The notes beneath the pieces were generated by a model, which saw only the letters and a list, made by a program, of their open reading frames with translations, made no database searches and was not told the DNA's origin. A stretch of 23,555 nucleotides of DNA from JAVVRI01 sp036654795 (GTDB taxonomy: Bacteria; Bacteroidota; Bacteroidia; Bacteroidales; Tannerellaceae). The DNA lies in the NCBI GenBank assembly GCA_036654795.1, contig JAVVRI010000016.1, positions 1-23,555 of the forward strand, in the 5' to 3' direction. The position numbers were made by a program, and so were the translations under genes. Position 1 is the first letter of the stretch; each line of letters opens with the position of its first letter. Shown piece after piece: positions 1-7,271 of the stretch.

Positions 1-23
1 TACTTTCGATGCCAATAGTTCGT

Positions 24-153
24 TCAAAGCATTACTCTCATTATGCATTTGAGCCAGCTCGTAATCTATTTTGAGCCGGCTCAAAATAGATTACGAGCTT
101 GGTGAAAATCAATTTTGAGCTAGCTCAAAAGCATAATAGCAGCTAGGTAAAAA
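24..153. repeat. 22-bp-phased array of palindromic repeats (array 1)
   Basis: About six units start at 24, 46, 68, 90, 112 and 135, each 22 bp apart except one step of 23. The core is GAGCNNGCTC, often flanked as TTTTGAGCNNGCTCAAAA. Cores are centred at 55.5, 77.5 and 121.5, with decayed copies at 99.5 (GAGCTTGGTG) and 144.5 (CAGCTAGGTA). The first unit instead begins TCAAAGCAT, the same word that starts every unit of the second array at 7157-7222. Positions 39-60 and 117-138 also form an imperfect inverted repeat with 19 of 22 positions matching, so several alternative hairpins are possible. The function is unknown. The array lies upstream of the promoter of the first gene, so it could be a protein-binding array or the 3' structure of a gene left of the window. 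Confidence 0.8.
56..99. repeat. Perfect 44-bp palindrome within array 1
   Basis: Positions 56-77 are the exact reverse complement of 78-99, which gives a 22-bp arm with no loop. The centre is the GAGCCGGCTC core of the second full repeat unit. The arms are two adjacent 22-bp units read in opposite senses, so this palindrome is a by-product of the array or the reason for its spacing. No long T run follows it on either strand, so it does not look like a plain intrinsic terminator. Confidence 0.85.
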
Positions 154-329
154 GGCAAAACATTCGATCTTTTTCATTAATATACTACAGGTTAGAGTTA
201 ACGTGTCGGCACGTAGTACAACTTAATCAGAATAAGCATTAGGACTCATCTGGGACAGCATCGCAATCATATCAGGTATTACAACCAAATTGACAAGCAT
301 ATAGCGGGCGACAGTTCGGATTAATATTC
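154..329. other. Non-coding remainder of the left intergenic region
   Basis: Together with the array this makes a 361-bp stretch without a gene. I see no convincing ORF or RNA gene here. A small hairpin, ACGTG with a 4-base loop and CACGT, lies at 201-214, but it is too short to call. Confidence 0.5.
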
Positions 330-337
330 TATCTTTG
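330..337 (+). promoter_or_regulatory. Bacteroidota -7 promoter element for the first operon
   Basis: TATCTTTG matches the Bacteroidota -7 consensus TAnnTTTG exactly. It lies 24 bp before the ATG at 362, which would leave a leader of roughly 15-20 nt. No clear TTTG -33 box is present at the usual 19-21 bp distance, so only the -7 element is called. Confidence 0.6.
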
Positions 338-361
338 CAGTATTAATAGACACAATTTAAT

Positions 362-2032
362 ATGAATTGGTTACTGGAGACCTTTATGGCGCCTTCTATT
401 GTGCAGGCAGTTGTTATTCTATCAATCGTTGCGGCTACTGGCTTGTATCTGGGTAGGCTGAAACTATTTGGTATCTCATTGGGCATTACCTTCGTCTTTT
501 TCGCCGGTATTATGGCGGGACATTTGGGCGTGGTGGTAAACAAAGACATGCTGGCTTTTGCGCAAAGCTTCGGGCTGATCCTCTTCGTCTATTCGTTGGG
601 GCTGCAGGTAGGACCCGGCTTCTTCTCTTCGTTTAAGAAGGGGGGGGTGGAGTTGAATATGATGGGGATAGGAGTAATTGTGCTCGGCCTGCTACTTACA
701 TTGGTGTTCCACTGGACGACGGGGATACCACTCTCCAACATGGTCGGACTGCTCTCAGGAGCCGTTACCAACACACCGGCACTTGGGGCGGCGCAGCAAG
801 CGTTGCAACAGATTGATCCGGGCAATGCAAAAGGAATAACGGATATGGCGTTGGCTTGTGCCGTCACTTACCCTCTCGGCGTTGTGGGGGTTATTCTTGC
901 CATCATCATACTCCGCGCGCTCTTTGGCAAGGAAGGAGCATCCCACACAAAAGAACTAAAGGACACAACGACGTTCGTCGCCGAGTTTCACATCAGCAAT
1001 CCGGCTATTTATGGTAAAAGCATCCGCGACATCATGTTGCTAACGGACAAACATTTTGTCATCTCACGCGTATGGCATAACGGGAAGGTGACGATCCCCA
1101 CCTCCGACACCTTGCTTCGCGAAGACGACCACCTGCTGATTATCTCTGTCAAGTCCGACGTGGAAACCATCAAAGTACTCTTTGGCGAACAGGAAAAGGT
1201 AGATTGGAACAAGGAGGACATCGACTGGAACGCCATCGACAGTCAACTAATCTCGCGCCGCATCCTCGTTACCCGCAACCGGGTGAACGGAGTAAAACTA
1301 GGCTCGCTTCGCCTACGCAACTTGTATGGCATCAACATCACACGCATCAACCGTGCCGGCATCGACCTGCTGGCCTCTAGCAACCTTCGTTTGCAGATTG
1401 GCGACAAACTGACCATCGTCGGCGAAGCCAACGCAGTTAATAATGTAGGCAAGATACTAGGAGACGAAGTGAAGCGGCTGGACAATCCGAACCTGATGGC
1501 CATCTTTATCGGCATCTCGCTGGGTGTATTGCTAGGCTCACTGCCCATCACCCTACCGGGCATCAGTACGCCGGTGAAGCTCGGCATTGCTGGCGGTCCT
1601 ATTATTATCGGCATCCTGATGGGAGCTTTCGGGCCCCGCTTCCACCTAACGACCTATACGACACAGAGTGCTAACCTGATGTTGCGCCAACTAGGCATCA
1701 TCATCTATCTGGCCGGACTGGGTATAGACGCCGGAGCTCATTTCTTCGAGACCGTCTTTCGCGCCGAAGGGCTGCTGTGGGTAGGGCTTGGCTTTGCGCT
1801 GACCATCGTGCCGGTATTGATTGTCGGATGTATGGCTTCCCGCATCTGGCACATTACCTATGCTAGCAACATCGGCATGCTTTGCGGAACAATGGCAAAC
1901 CCAATGGCGCTCAACTATGCCAACACAACGGTAGAAGACGATGAACCCTCTGTTGCTTACGCCACCGTCTATCCCCTCTCCATGTTTATTCGCGTTATAT
2001 CTGCACAACTAATACTTATGTTATTTACTTAG
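362..2032 (+). CDS. AspT/YidE-type membrane transporter with two RCK_C domains
   Basis: This 556-residue inner-membrane protein has the duplicated layout of the AspT/YidE/YbjL family. An N-terminal membrane half (about residues 10-185) carries the family signature around GAVTNTPALGAA. Two cytoplasmic RCK_C/TrkA-C-like domains follow (about 200-285 and 295-375). A second membrane half (about 380-556) carries TTQSANLMLRQLGI and GTMANPMALNYA. The founder AspT is an aspartate:alanine exchanger, but the substrate here cannot be read from sequence. The RCK_C pair suggests gating by a ligand. The ATG at 362 follows a -7 promoter box and opens directly into the first membrane segment. The stop is 3 bp before the next gene, so the two are co-transcribed. 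An 8-G run at 640-647 lies in codons 93-96. Confidence 0.9.
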   Translation: MNWLLETFMAPSIVQAVVILSIVAATGLYLGRLKLFGISLGITFVFFAGIMAGHLGVVVNKDMLAFAQSFGLILFVYSLGLQVGPGFFSSFKKGGVELNMMGIGVIVLGLLLTLVFHWTTGIPLSNMVGLLSGAVTNTPALGAAQQALQQIDPGNAKGITDMALACAVTYPLGVVGVILAIIILRALFGKEGASHTKELKDTTTFVAEFHISNPAIYGKSIRDIMLLTDKHFVISRVWHNGKVTIPTSDTLLREDDHLLIISVKSDVETIKVLFGEQEKVDWNKEDIDWNAIDSQLISRRILVTRNRVNGVKLGSLRLRNLYGINITRINRAGIDLLASSNLRLQIGDKLTIVGEANAVNNVGKILGDEVKRLDNPNLMAIFIGISLGVLLGSLPITLPGISTPVKLGIAGGPIIIGILMGAFGPRFHLTTYTTQSANLMLRQLGIIIYLAGLGIDAGAHFFETVFRAEGLLWVGLGFALTIVPVLIVGCMASRIWHITYASNIGMLCGTMANPMALNYANTTVEDDEPSVAYATVYPLSMFIRVISAQLILMLFT

Positions 2033-2035
2033 AAT

Positions 2036-4948
2036 ATGAACGAGACAATACTTAACGGACTACTGAACCTCTTCGCTGTCTTCGGCTCGCTGGCTAATAT
2101 AGAAGCCAAGCAAGCACGAAAGGCCGTTAATACCTATTTATCCAGCCACTTTGGTATCCGTTCGCACCAAGAGTATCTTGAGCTTTACGACGAACTGGAA
2201 AACGTCTACAATGATTCGGACTATGGCATAGACAAGGCCAGCGTCATCACCAACGTATGTACGCAACTCAAGCCCAAGCTCATGGCAGAAGAGCAACTGT
2301 TGTTGCTGCTTCGATTCATGGAGTTTGCGCATAACAACAGCGAAGGCTTTGCCGCCAACCTTTCCCTTTTCCGCACGGTTGCCAGCATCTTCGGCATAAG
2401 CGACGAGCTGTTCAGCGACCTACTAGCCTTCGTGACCGGGCGCCCGGTCCCCTCCATTCTTACTATCAACGGAAAGAAAGAGGAGAAAGAAAACCACATC
2501 CATCGTAATATACCGGAAGGCGAAATACGAGCACTCTTCCTCCGGACGTACGACCGGATGCTCTTCACCTATCATGGCCGCAGCATGGTATTCATGAACG
2601 ATATACCTATTACACAAGGCATCTTTTACAGTTGGCAGCGTAGCAGCGTCATCAAAAGTCCAATGTTTCTACCCGTCTATTACAGCGACCTGCTGGAAGT
2701 ATTCAACCAGCACGCGCACAAAGAGCGTCTGCTGCTCAGCGGACGAGACATTGATTTCTGCTTTCCAAACAGCGAAAACGGGCTACATAACTTCTCTTTC
2801 AACCTAGAAAGCGGACAGTTGGTAGCCATTATGGGAGGTAGCGGCGTAGGCAAATCCACCCTGCTCAGCATTCTCAATGGTAATATAACCCCGGGACAAG
2901 GTATGCTCTGCCTAAACGGACATCCACTAAATAGCAAAGAGGGGAAACGACTGATCGGCTTTGTGCCGCAGGACGACCTGCTGATAGAGGAACTGACGGT
3001 CTATCAAAACCTATGGTACACCGCTCGTCTCTGCTTTGCAAATCTGGAGAAATCGGAGATTGAGATACGCATCAACACCATCCTCATCGACCTTGATCTG
3101 CTGGAAATACGTAATCTGGAGGTAGGATCGCCCGTCAAAAAGACCATCAGCGGCGGACAACGCAAGCGGCTGAACATCGCCCTCGAACTGATTCGCGAAC
3201 CAGCCATCCTTTATTTGGATGAGCCCACGTCGGGGCTATCGTCCACCGATTCGGAAAAAGTCGTCATGTTGCTAAAGGAGCAAACACACCGCGGTCGATT
3301 AGTCGTGGTAAACATACACCAGCCCTCATCGGAGATATACAAACTCTTCGACCGCCTCTGGCTACTCGACACCGGAGGTTATCCCATTTACGACGGAAAC
3401 CCCATTGAAGCCATCACCTACTTTAAGCGGGTGGCAAACTATACCGATCAAGACATCAGCGTATGCAGCACCTGTGGAAATGTTAATCCGGAACTGATCC
3501 TAAACATCATCGATGCAAAAAAGATAGACGACACCGGGCAACAAACCCCGATGCGAAAGCTCAACGCCAAGGACTGGCACGAGCTCTACCTAAATGCCCG
3601 CCCAGCTTTCAAAGAGCCGGAGGTACTCCCCCTCCCGCCCTCCCGCCAACAGAAGCCGTCGCTACTAAAACAGTTTCGCATCTTCTTGGAGCGCAACCTT
3701 AAAACGAAGTTGGCAAACAAACAGTACCTCTGCATCGCACTGCTGGAAGCACCGCTACTAGCACTGATCGTAGCCCTCTTAACGCGCTTTGTTGCTGATG
3801 GCGAATACGCCTTGCTGACAAACAAGAACCTAATCATTTACATCTTTATGTCAGTGATCGTAGCCACCTTTACCGGCATGAGCATCAGTGCGGAAGAGAT
3901 TATCCGTGACCGGACACTACTCAAACGCGAACGCTTTCTGAGGCTGAGCCGGGGCAGCTACCTTTGTTCTAAAATCTGCTTCCTAATGGGGGTATCTGCC
4001 GTGCAAAGCCTGCTCTTCATTCTGGTTGGAAACAGCCTAATCGGCATTGGTGGGGAGATGTTTCTCACTTGGTGGTCTGTGCTTTGGCTGACCTCATTTT
4101 TGGCTAACCTGACGGGGCTGGTGCTTTCAGCATCACTCACCTCTATTGTGGCGATATACATTAGCATACCACTGTTGCTGATTCCGCAAATTCTACTCTG
4201 CGGGCTGGTGGTGCATTTCGATGACCTCAGCCGCTCCGCTTCCCAACGAAACGTAGTGCCGCTGATTGGTAACATCATACCCTCTCGCTGGGCTTTCGAG
4301 GCGTTAACGGTGGAACAGTTTCGCAGCAACGCCTACAACGCGCCCCTTTTCATGGCTGAGCGCGAGAAGTATTTAGCACAATATTATGGTGCAATACACC
4401 TTCCGGACGTACGCACTCTGGCCGAACAAGCAGATCAAGACAAGGAGGACAACGCACAAACCGTGCGCAACGAGCTGGCTGTACTTAGCCGTGCCGCTCA
4501 CATCCCACCCCGCACAGCCACAGAAAGCACCCTGTCCTGGCTCAACAAAGCAAACAGCGCACTGACCCTTCGGGCAAATAACTTCACCGCCTTGCTTGAG
4601 CAGATCCAAAAGCAAAGAATCGAAGAGCTGGGCACCGATGGACTAAACACCTTGAAGCGCAAACACCACAACACCGCCCTTGAAGAGCTGGTGCTAGGTA
4701 GCTCGGCAACTCACTTTTATCAAGAGGGACACCACCGTTTTTATCCTAAAATAGGCTTCATTTACCTCTATCCGGATAACAATTGGGGGGGCGCTCCTTT
4801 CTATAGTAGCGAGAAGAAAATAGCCGGTCATATTTTTTCTACCTATATATTTAACTTATTCGTATTAGGAGTGTTTGCGTTATTCGTAATTATCGCTATC
4901 TTCGCAGAGTTTCCAGGACGTTATATCAAAAGAAAGAACGAATATTAA
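2036..4948 (+). CDS. ABCG-like ABC transporter, ATPase and permease on one chain, with TerB-like N-terminus
   Basis: This is a 970-residue ABC half-transporter with the ATPase before the membrane domain, as in ABCG/White proteins. Residues 1 to about 135 are helical and look like a TerB-type domain. About 165-235 is a small beta-rich module that may be FHA-like; this is uncertain. The ATPase has Walker A GGSGVGKST (about 267-275), signature SGGQRKRL (about 370), Walker B ILYLDEPTSGL (about 390-400) and an H-loop in VNIHQPSSEIYKLFD. Five membrane segments lie between about 580 and 740. A long helical, charged extracytoplasmic stretch (about 775-915) precedes the last membrane segment at about 935-960. 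The substrate is unknown. It is close-coupled to the upstream AspT-like transporter (3-bp gap) and followed by a lipoprotein, which suggests a shared envelope role. It probably works as a homodimer. Confidence 0.88.
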   Translation: MNETILNGLLNLFAVFGSLANIEAKQARKAVNTYLSSHFGIRSHQEYLELYDELENVYNDSDYGIDKASVITNVCTQLKPKLMAEEQLLLLLRFMEFAHNNSEGFAANLSLFRTVASIFGISDELFSDLLAFVTGRPVPSILTINGKKEEKENHIHRNIPEGEIRALFLRTYDRMLFTYHGRSMVFMNDIPITQGIFYSWQRSSVIKSPMFLPVYYSDLLEVFNQHAHKERLLLSGRDIDFCFPNSENGLHNFSFNLESGQLVAIMGGSGVGKSTLLSILNGNITPGQGMLCLNGHPLNSKEGKRLIGFVPQDDLLIEELTVYQNLWYTARLCFANLEKSEIEIRINTILIDLDLLEIRNLEVGSPVKKTISGGQRKRLNIALELIREPAILYLDEPTSGLSSTDSEKVVMLLKEQTHRGRLVVVNIHQPSSEIYKLFDRLWLLDTGGYPIYDGNPIEAITYFKRVANYTDQDISVCSTCGNVNPELILNIIDAKKIDDTGQQTPMRKLNAKDWHELYLNARPAFKEPEVLPLPPSRQQKPSLLKQFRIFLERNLKTKLANKQYLCIALLEAPLLALIVALLTRFVADGEYALLTNKNLIIYIFMSVIVATFTGMSISAEEIIRDRTLLKRERFLRLSRGSYLCSKICFLMGVSAVQSLLFILVGNSLIGIGGEMFLTWWSVLWLTSFLANLTGLVLSASLTSIVAIYISIPLLLIPQILLCGLVVHFDDLSRSASQRNVVPLIGNIIPSRWAFEALTVEQFRSNAYNAPLFMAEREKYLAQYYGAIHLPDVRTLAEQADQDKEDNAQTVRNELAVLSRAAHIPPRTATESTLSWLNKANSALTLRANNFTALLEQIQKQRIEELGTDGLNTLKRKHHNTALEELVLGSSATHFYQEGHHRFYPKIGFIYLYPDNNWGGAPFYSSEKKIAGHIFSTYIFNLFVLGVFALFVIIAIFAEFPGRYIKRKNEY

Positions 4949-4984
4949 TAACAAAACAGATAACAATCTAATTTAAAAAGCAGT

Positions 4985-5815
4985 ATGAGAAAGAATTTTA
5001 TTAGCCTGCTCACCATGGCAGCATTCGTAGTTGGATTCTCTTCATGCAACGGTAACAGCAAAAAAGCTGAAGAAGCCGCTACAACAGAAGAAGCCGCAGT
5101 TATCGCCGGAAGTGTGTCCAAAAGTCTACTTACAGAAGAGTTGAAAACAGAGACTACCCAGTTTCTGAAGGATATGCCGGATTCAGACCTGGCATATAAA
5201 CTAGCTACAGGAGAAGTAAAAGCATCCATCGCCAAAACAAACTTTATGCTGCCTGTCAGCAAAGCAGCCGAGCTGAACACACAGTCTCAGAAAGCACGCG
5301 CTTGCGGCATCTACTTCGCCGACCTGAATACCCTTAAAGCAATGGGCAAACCCACTTCGGAAATAGAAAACACCTTGGTGAAGCTAACTACCGACCTGAA
5401 TATTCCTTTCGTAATCGACATCATGAAAGAATCAGCTCCGGCAGGTGCTAGCAAAGAAGAACTGAACAAATTCCTCAATGCGCAAGAAGACAAACTGATT
5501 GACGCCATGATGGAAAACGACAAAGCAGACATTGAGCTGGAAATGCTAGGTGGTATGTCAGTAGAATATGCCTACATGCTGGGTAACCCCGGTTTAGTTA
5601 TAGAAGGAGACGCCGTATCAGCCGGTCTGAGCGACAACATGGCAAAGCGCCTAGAGACACTGACTCAGATCGTAAACGACCTAAGTCAGTATTATCCTGA
5701 CCTTGCCCAACTAAGTACAACAATCGCCCCCTTGAATGATCAAATCGTATCTATCTCTGCCGCCCGTGCTGCTCAGAAAGACATTGCGACCATGCGCGAT
5801 AACTTGCTAAAGTAA
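4985..5815 (+). CDS. Putative lipoprotein of unknown function
   Basis: This 276-residue protein begins with a lipoprotein signal peptide ending in the lipobox FSSC, so Cys21 is the likely lipidation site. A short linker rich in Lys, Glu and Ala (about residues 22-40) follows, then a mostly alpha-helical body with no enzyme motif that I recognise. The mature protein should sit in the outer membrane or on the periplasmic face of the envelope. It starts 36 bp after the ABC transporter gene, with no promoter box in between and a strong terminator after it, so it is the last gene of a three-gene operon. A role as a periplasmic or outer-membrane partner of one of the two transporters is an inference from position only. 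Confidence 0.75.
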   Translation: MRKNFISLLTMAAFVVGFSSCNGNSKKAEEAATTEEAAVIAGSVSKSLLTEELKTETTQFLKDMPDSDLAYKLATGEVKASIAKTNFMLPVSKAAELNTQSQKARACGIYFADLNTLKAMGKPTSEIENTLVKLTTDLNIPFVIDIMKESAPAGASKEELNKFLNAQEDKLIDAMMENDKADIELEMLGGMSVEYAYMLGNPGLVIEGDAVSAGLSDNMAKRLETLTQIVNDLSQYYPDLAQLSTTIAPLNDQIVSISAARAAQKDIATMRDNLLK

Positions 5816-5846
5816 GCGTACCGACGTAAGTCACACCTATTATATA

Positions 5847-5892
5847 GTAAGGCCGCAGACTCTTTTAAAAAGATTCTGCGGCCTTACTTTTT
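5847..5892 (+). terminator. Intrinsic terminator after the transporter-lipoprotein operon
   Basis: A perfect 13-bp stem (5847-5859 with 5875-5887, GTAAGGCCGCAGA) is followed by a five-T run. The 15-nt loop can fold further through TCTT pairing with AAGA after one mismatch. It lies 31 bp after the lipoprotein stop codon. Confidence 0.88.
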
Positions 5893-5971
5893 GCTGACAA
5901 TTATACTCGGCCAAACAGCTGCCGGTTTAGTTATATTTAATAAACTGACAAGCAAAATATATACGGAAATA

Positions 5972-6002
5972 TTTCTTTATATGACGATAGATTGTACCTT
6001 TG
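5972..6002 (+). promoter_or_regulatory. mdh promoter
   Basis: The -7 box TACCTTTG (5995-6002) fits TAnnTTTG exactly. A near-consensus -33 box, TTTC at 5972-5975, lies 19 bp upstream, within the usual 19-21 bp spacing. Transcription should start near 6008-6010, giving a leader of about 65 nt before mdh. Confidence 0.7.
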
Positions 6003-6014
6003 CGCTTGGTTAAA

Positions 6015-6050
6015 ATGAATGACGAAAAGATCGTTAAAAATATCATTTAA
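6015..6050 (+). CDS. Possible 11-codon leader ORF in the mdh 5' untranslated region
   Basis: ATG at 6015 opens MNDEKIVKNII and stops with TAA at 6048-6050, 24 nt before the mdh ATG. It begins a few bases after the predicted transcription start and is preceded by an A/T-rich stretch of the kind used for initiation in Bacteroidota. It has no run of one regulatory amino acid, so it does not look like a classical attenuation peptide. It may be chance. There is no evidence here that it is translated. Confidence 0.3.
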   Translation: MNDEKIVKNII

Positions 6051-6074
6051 GTAAAACATATAAAACTAATTATT

Positions 6075-7016
6075 ATGTCTAAAGTAACAGTTGTTGGCGC
6101 CGGTAATGTAGGTGCTACTTGCGCAAATGTCCTTGCCTTCAATGAAGTGGCAGACGAAGTTGTAATGCTTGACGTGAAAGAAGGCGTATCCGAAGGTAAA
6201 GCAATGGATATGATGCAAACAGCTCAACTGCTGGGTTTCGACAACACAGTAGTAGGTTGCACGAACGACTATGCTAAAACAGCAAATTCTGACGTAGTTG
6301 TTATCACTTCAGGTATTCCTCGTAAGCCGGGTATGACTCGCGAAGAGTTGATCGGTGTAAACGCCGGTATCGTAAAGAGCGTAGCAGGAAATATCCTTAA
6401 ATATTCTCCTAATGCAATTATCGTAGTTATTTCTAACCCAATGGACACAATGACATATCTATCATTGAAGTCTTTAGGCTTGCCTAAAAACCGTATCATC
6501 GGCATGGGTGGTGCATTGGACAGCTCACGTTTCAAATATTTCTTGTCTCAGGCTCTGGGTTGTAATGCAAACGAAGTAGAAGGCATGGTTATCGGTGGTC
6601 ATGGTGACACAACGATGATTCCTTTAGCTCGTCTGGCTACATACAAAGGCATCCCCGTTAGCACACTGTTGAGCGCAGAGAAGCTGGAAGAAGTTGTTAA
6701 GTCTACAATGGTAGGTGGCGCAACACTAACAGGTCTGCTGGGTACTTCTGCATGGTATGCACCAGGTGCAGCAGGAGCATTTGTAGTAGAATCAATCATC
6801 CACAACCAAAAGAAGATGATTCCTTCATGCGTTGCTTTGGACGGCGAATACGGCGAATCAGACATTTGCATCGGCGTACCGGTTATCATCGGTCGCAATG
6901 GTGTAGAAAAGATCGTTGAACTGGATCTGAATGCAGAAGAAAAAGAACTCTTCGCTAAGAGTGCCGCTGCCGTTAAGAAAACAAACGCAGTATTAAAAGA
7001 AATCAACGCTCTGTAA
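6075..7016 (+). CDS. mdh: Malate dehydrogenase
   Basis: This 313-residue cytoplasmic NAD-dependent enzyme interconverts malate and oxaloacetate. In Bacteroidales the pathway usually runs toward malate, on the way to fumarate and succinate or propionate. The N-terminus has the Rossmann motif GAGNVGA. The substrate-binding arginines lie near RKPGMTREEL, the catalytic aspartate region is around the SNPMD motif and GGALDSSRFK, and the catalytic histidine is His176 in IGGHGDTTM. The length and these motifs fit the LDH-like (type 3) malate dehydrogenases, and the sequence closely resembles Bacteroides Mdh as I remember it. Codon choice is more restricted than in the neighbours, as expected for a highly expressed central enzyme. 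It is monocistronic, with its own promoter and terminator. Confidence 0.97.
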   Translation: MSKVTVVGAGNVGATCANVLAFNEVADEVVMLDVKEGVSEGKAMDMMQTAQLLGFDNTVVGCTNDYAKTANSDVVVITSGIPRKPGMTREELIGVNAGIVKSVAGNILKYSPNAIIVVISNPMDTMTYLSLKSLGLPKNRIIGMGGALDSSRFKYFLSQALGCNANEVEGMVIGGHGDTTMIPLARLATYKGIPVSTLLSAEKLEEVVKSTMVGGATLTGLLGTSAWYAPGAAGAFVVESIIHNQKKMIPSCVALDGEYGESDICIGVPVIIGRNGVEKIVELDLNAEEKELFAKSAAAVKKTNAVLKEINAL

Positions 7017-7034
7017 TCAGAAGCTGTTATTCAA

Positions 7035-7079
7035 CCATAAAAAAGGAGATGTAAGCAATTACATCTCCTTTTTTTATGG
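7035..7079 (+). terminator. Intrinsic terminator after mdh
   Basis: A 10-bp GC-containing stem (7045-7054 with 7059-7068) closed by a GCAA tetraloop is extended by six A-T pairs (7039-7044 with 7069-7074) and, after one unpaired T, by CCAT pairing with ATGG. The T run is 7069-7075. It lies just after the mdh stop codon and is symmetric enough to work on both strands. Confidence 0.9.
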
Positions 7080-7156
7080 CACATTTACCTAGTTCCGTGG
7101 CAAAGCAAACCGAAAACGATTAGAACAGCGGCAGCAAAATAAGCTGAGCTTCGCTT

Positions 7157-7222
7157 TCAAAGCATAGGTGTTTTCACCTCAAAGCATAGATGCTTTATCA
7201 TCAAAGCATACATATTTTGCAT
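7157..7222. repeat. Three tandem 22-bp repeats starting TCAAAGCAT (array 2)
   Basis: TCAAAGCAT occurs at 7157, 7179 and 7201, exactly 22 bp apart. The remaining 13 bp of each unit vary. In unit 1 they form GGTG-TTTT-CACC, and in unit 2 they form a smaller GAT/ATC dyad. ATGCTTT and AAAGCAT of units 2 and 3 also pair across the boundary. The same nine-base word and the same 22-bp period occur in array 1 at the left edge. The third unit contains the -33 TTTG of the downstream promoter. Confidence 0.85.
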
Positions 7223-7247
7223 ATAAGAAATTTATTCCCTATTTTTG
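7216..7247 (+). promoter_or_regulatory. Promoter of the M6 protease gene
   Basis: TTTG at 7216-7219, a 20-bp spacer and TATTTTTG at 7240-7247 fit the Bacteroidota TTTG-N19-21-TAnnTTTG promoter without mismatch. Transcription should start near 7254, about 18 nt before the ATG at 7272. This placement argues against the in-frame TTG at 7245, which lies inside the -7 box, as a start codon. Confidence 0.8.
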
Positions 7248-7271
7248 ACATCTATCTTAAATTGTAATACA

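Noticed and set aside
24..153. CRISPR array
   Set aside because: Units are 22 bp with no unique spacers between constant repeats, the cores are palindromic, and no cas gene is near.
24..153. Plasmid-type iterons or replication origin
   Set aside because: The phased repeats look iteron-like, but no replication initiator gene is present and the surroundings are ordinary chromosomal genes.
201..214. Small hairpin ACGTG/CACGT
   Set aside because: A 5-bp stem with no T run or context is within chance expectation.
7245..7271. Upstream TTG start for the M6 protease
   Set aside because: The TTG is part of the -7 promoter box. The ATG at 7272 directly starts a normal signal peptide.
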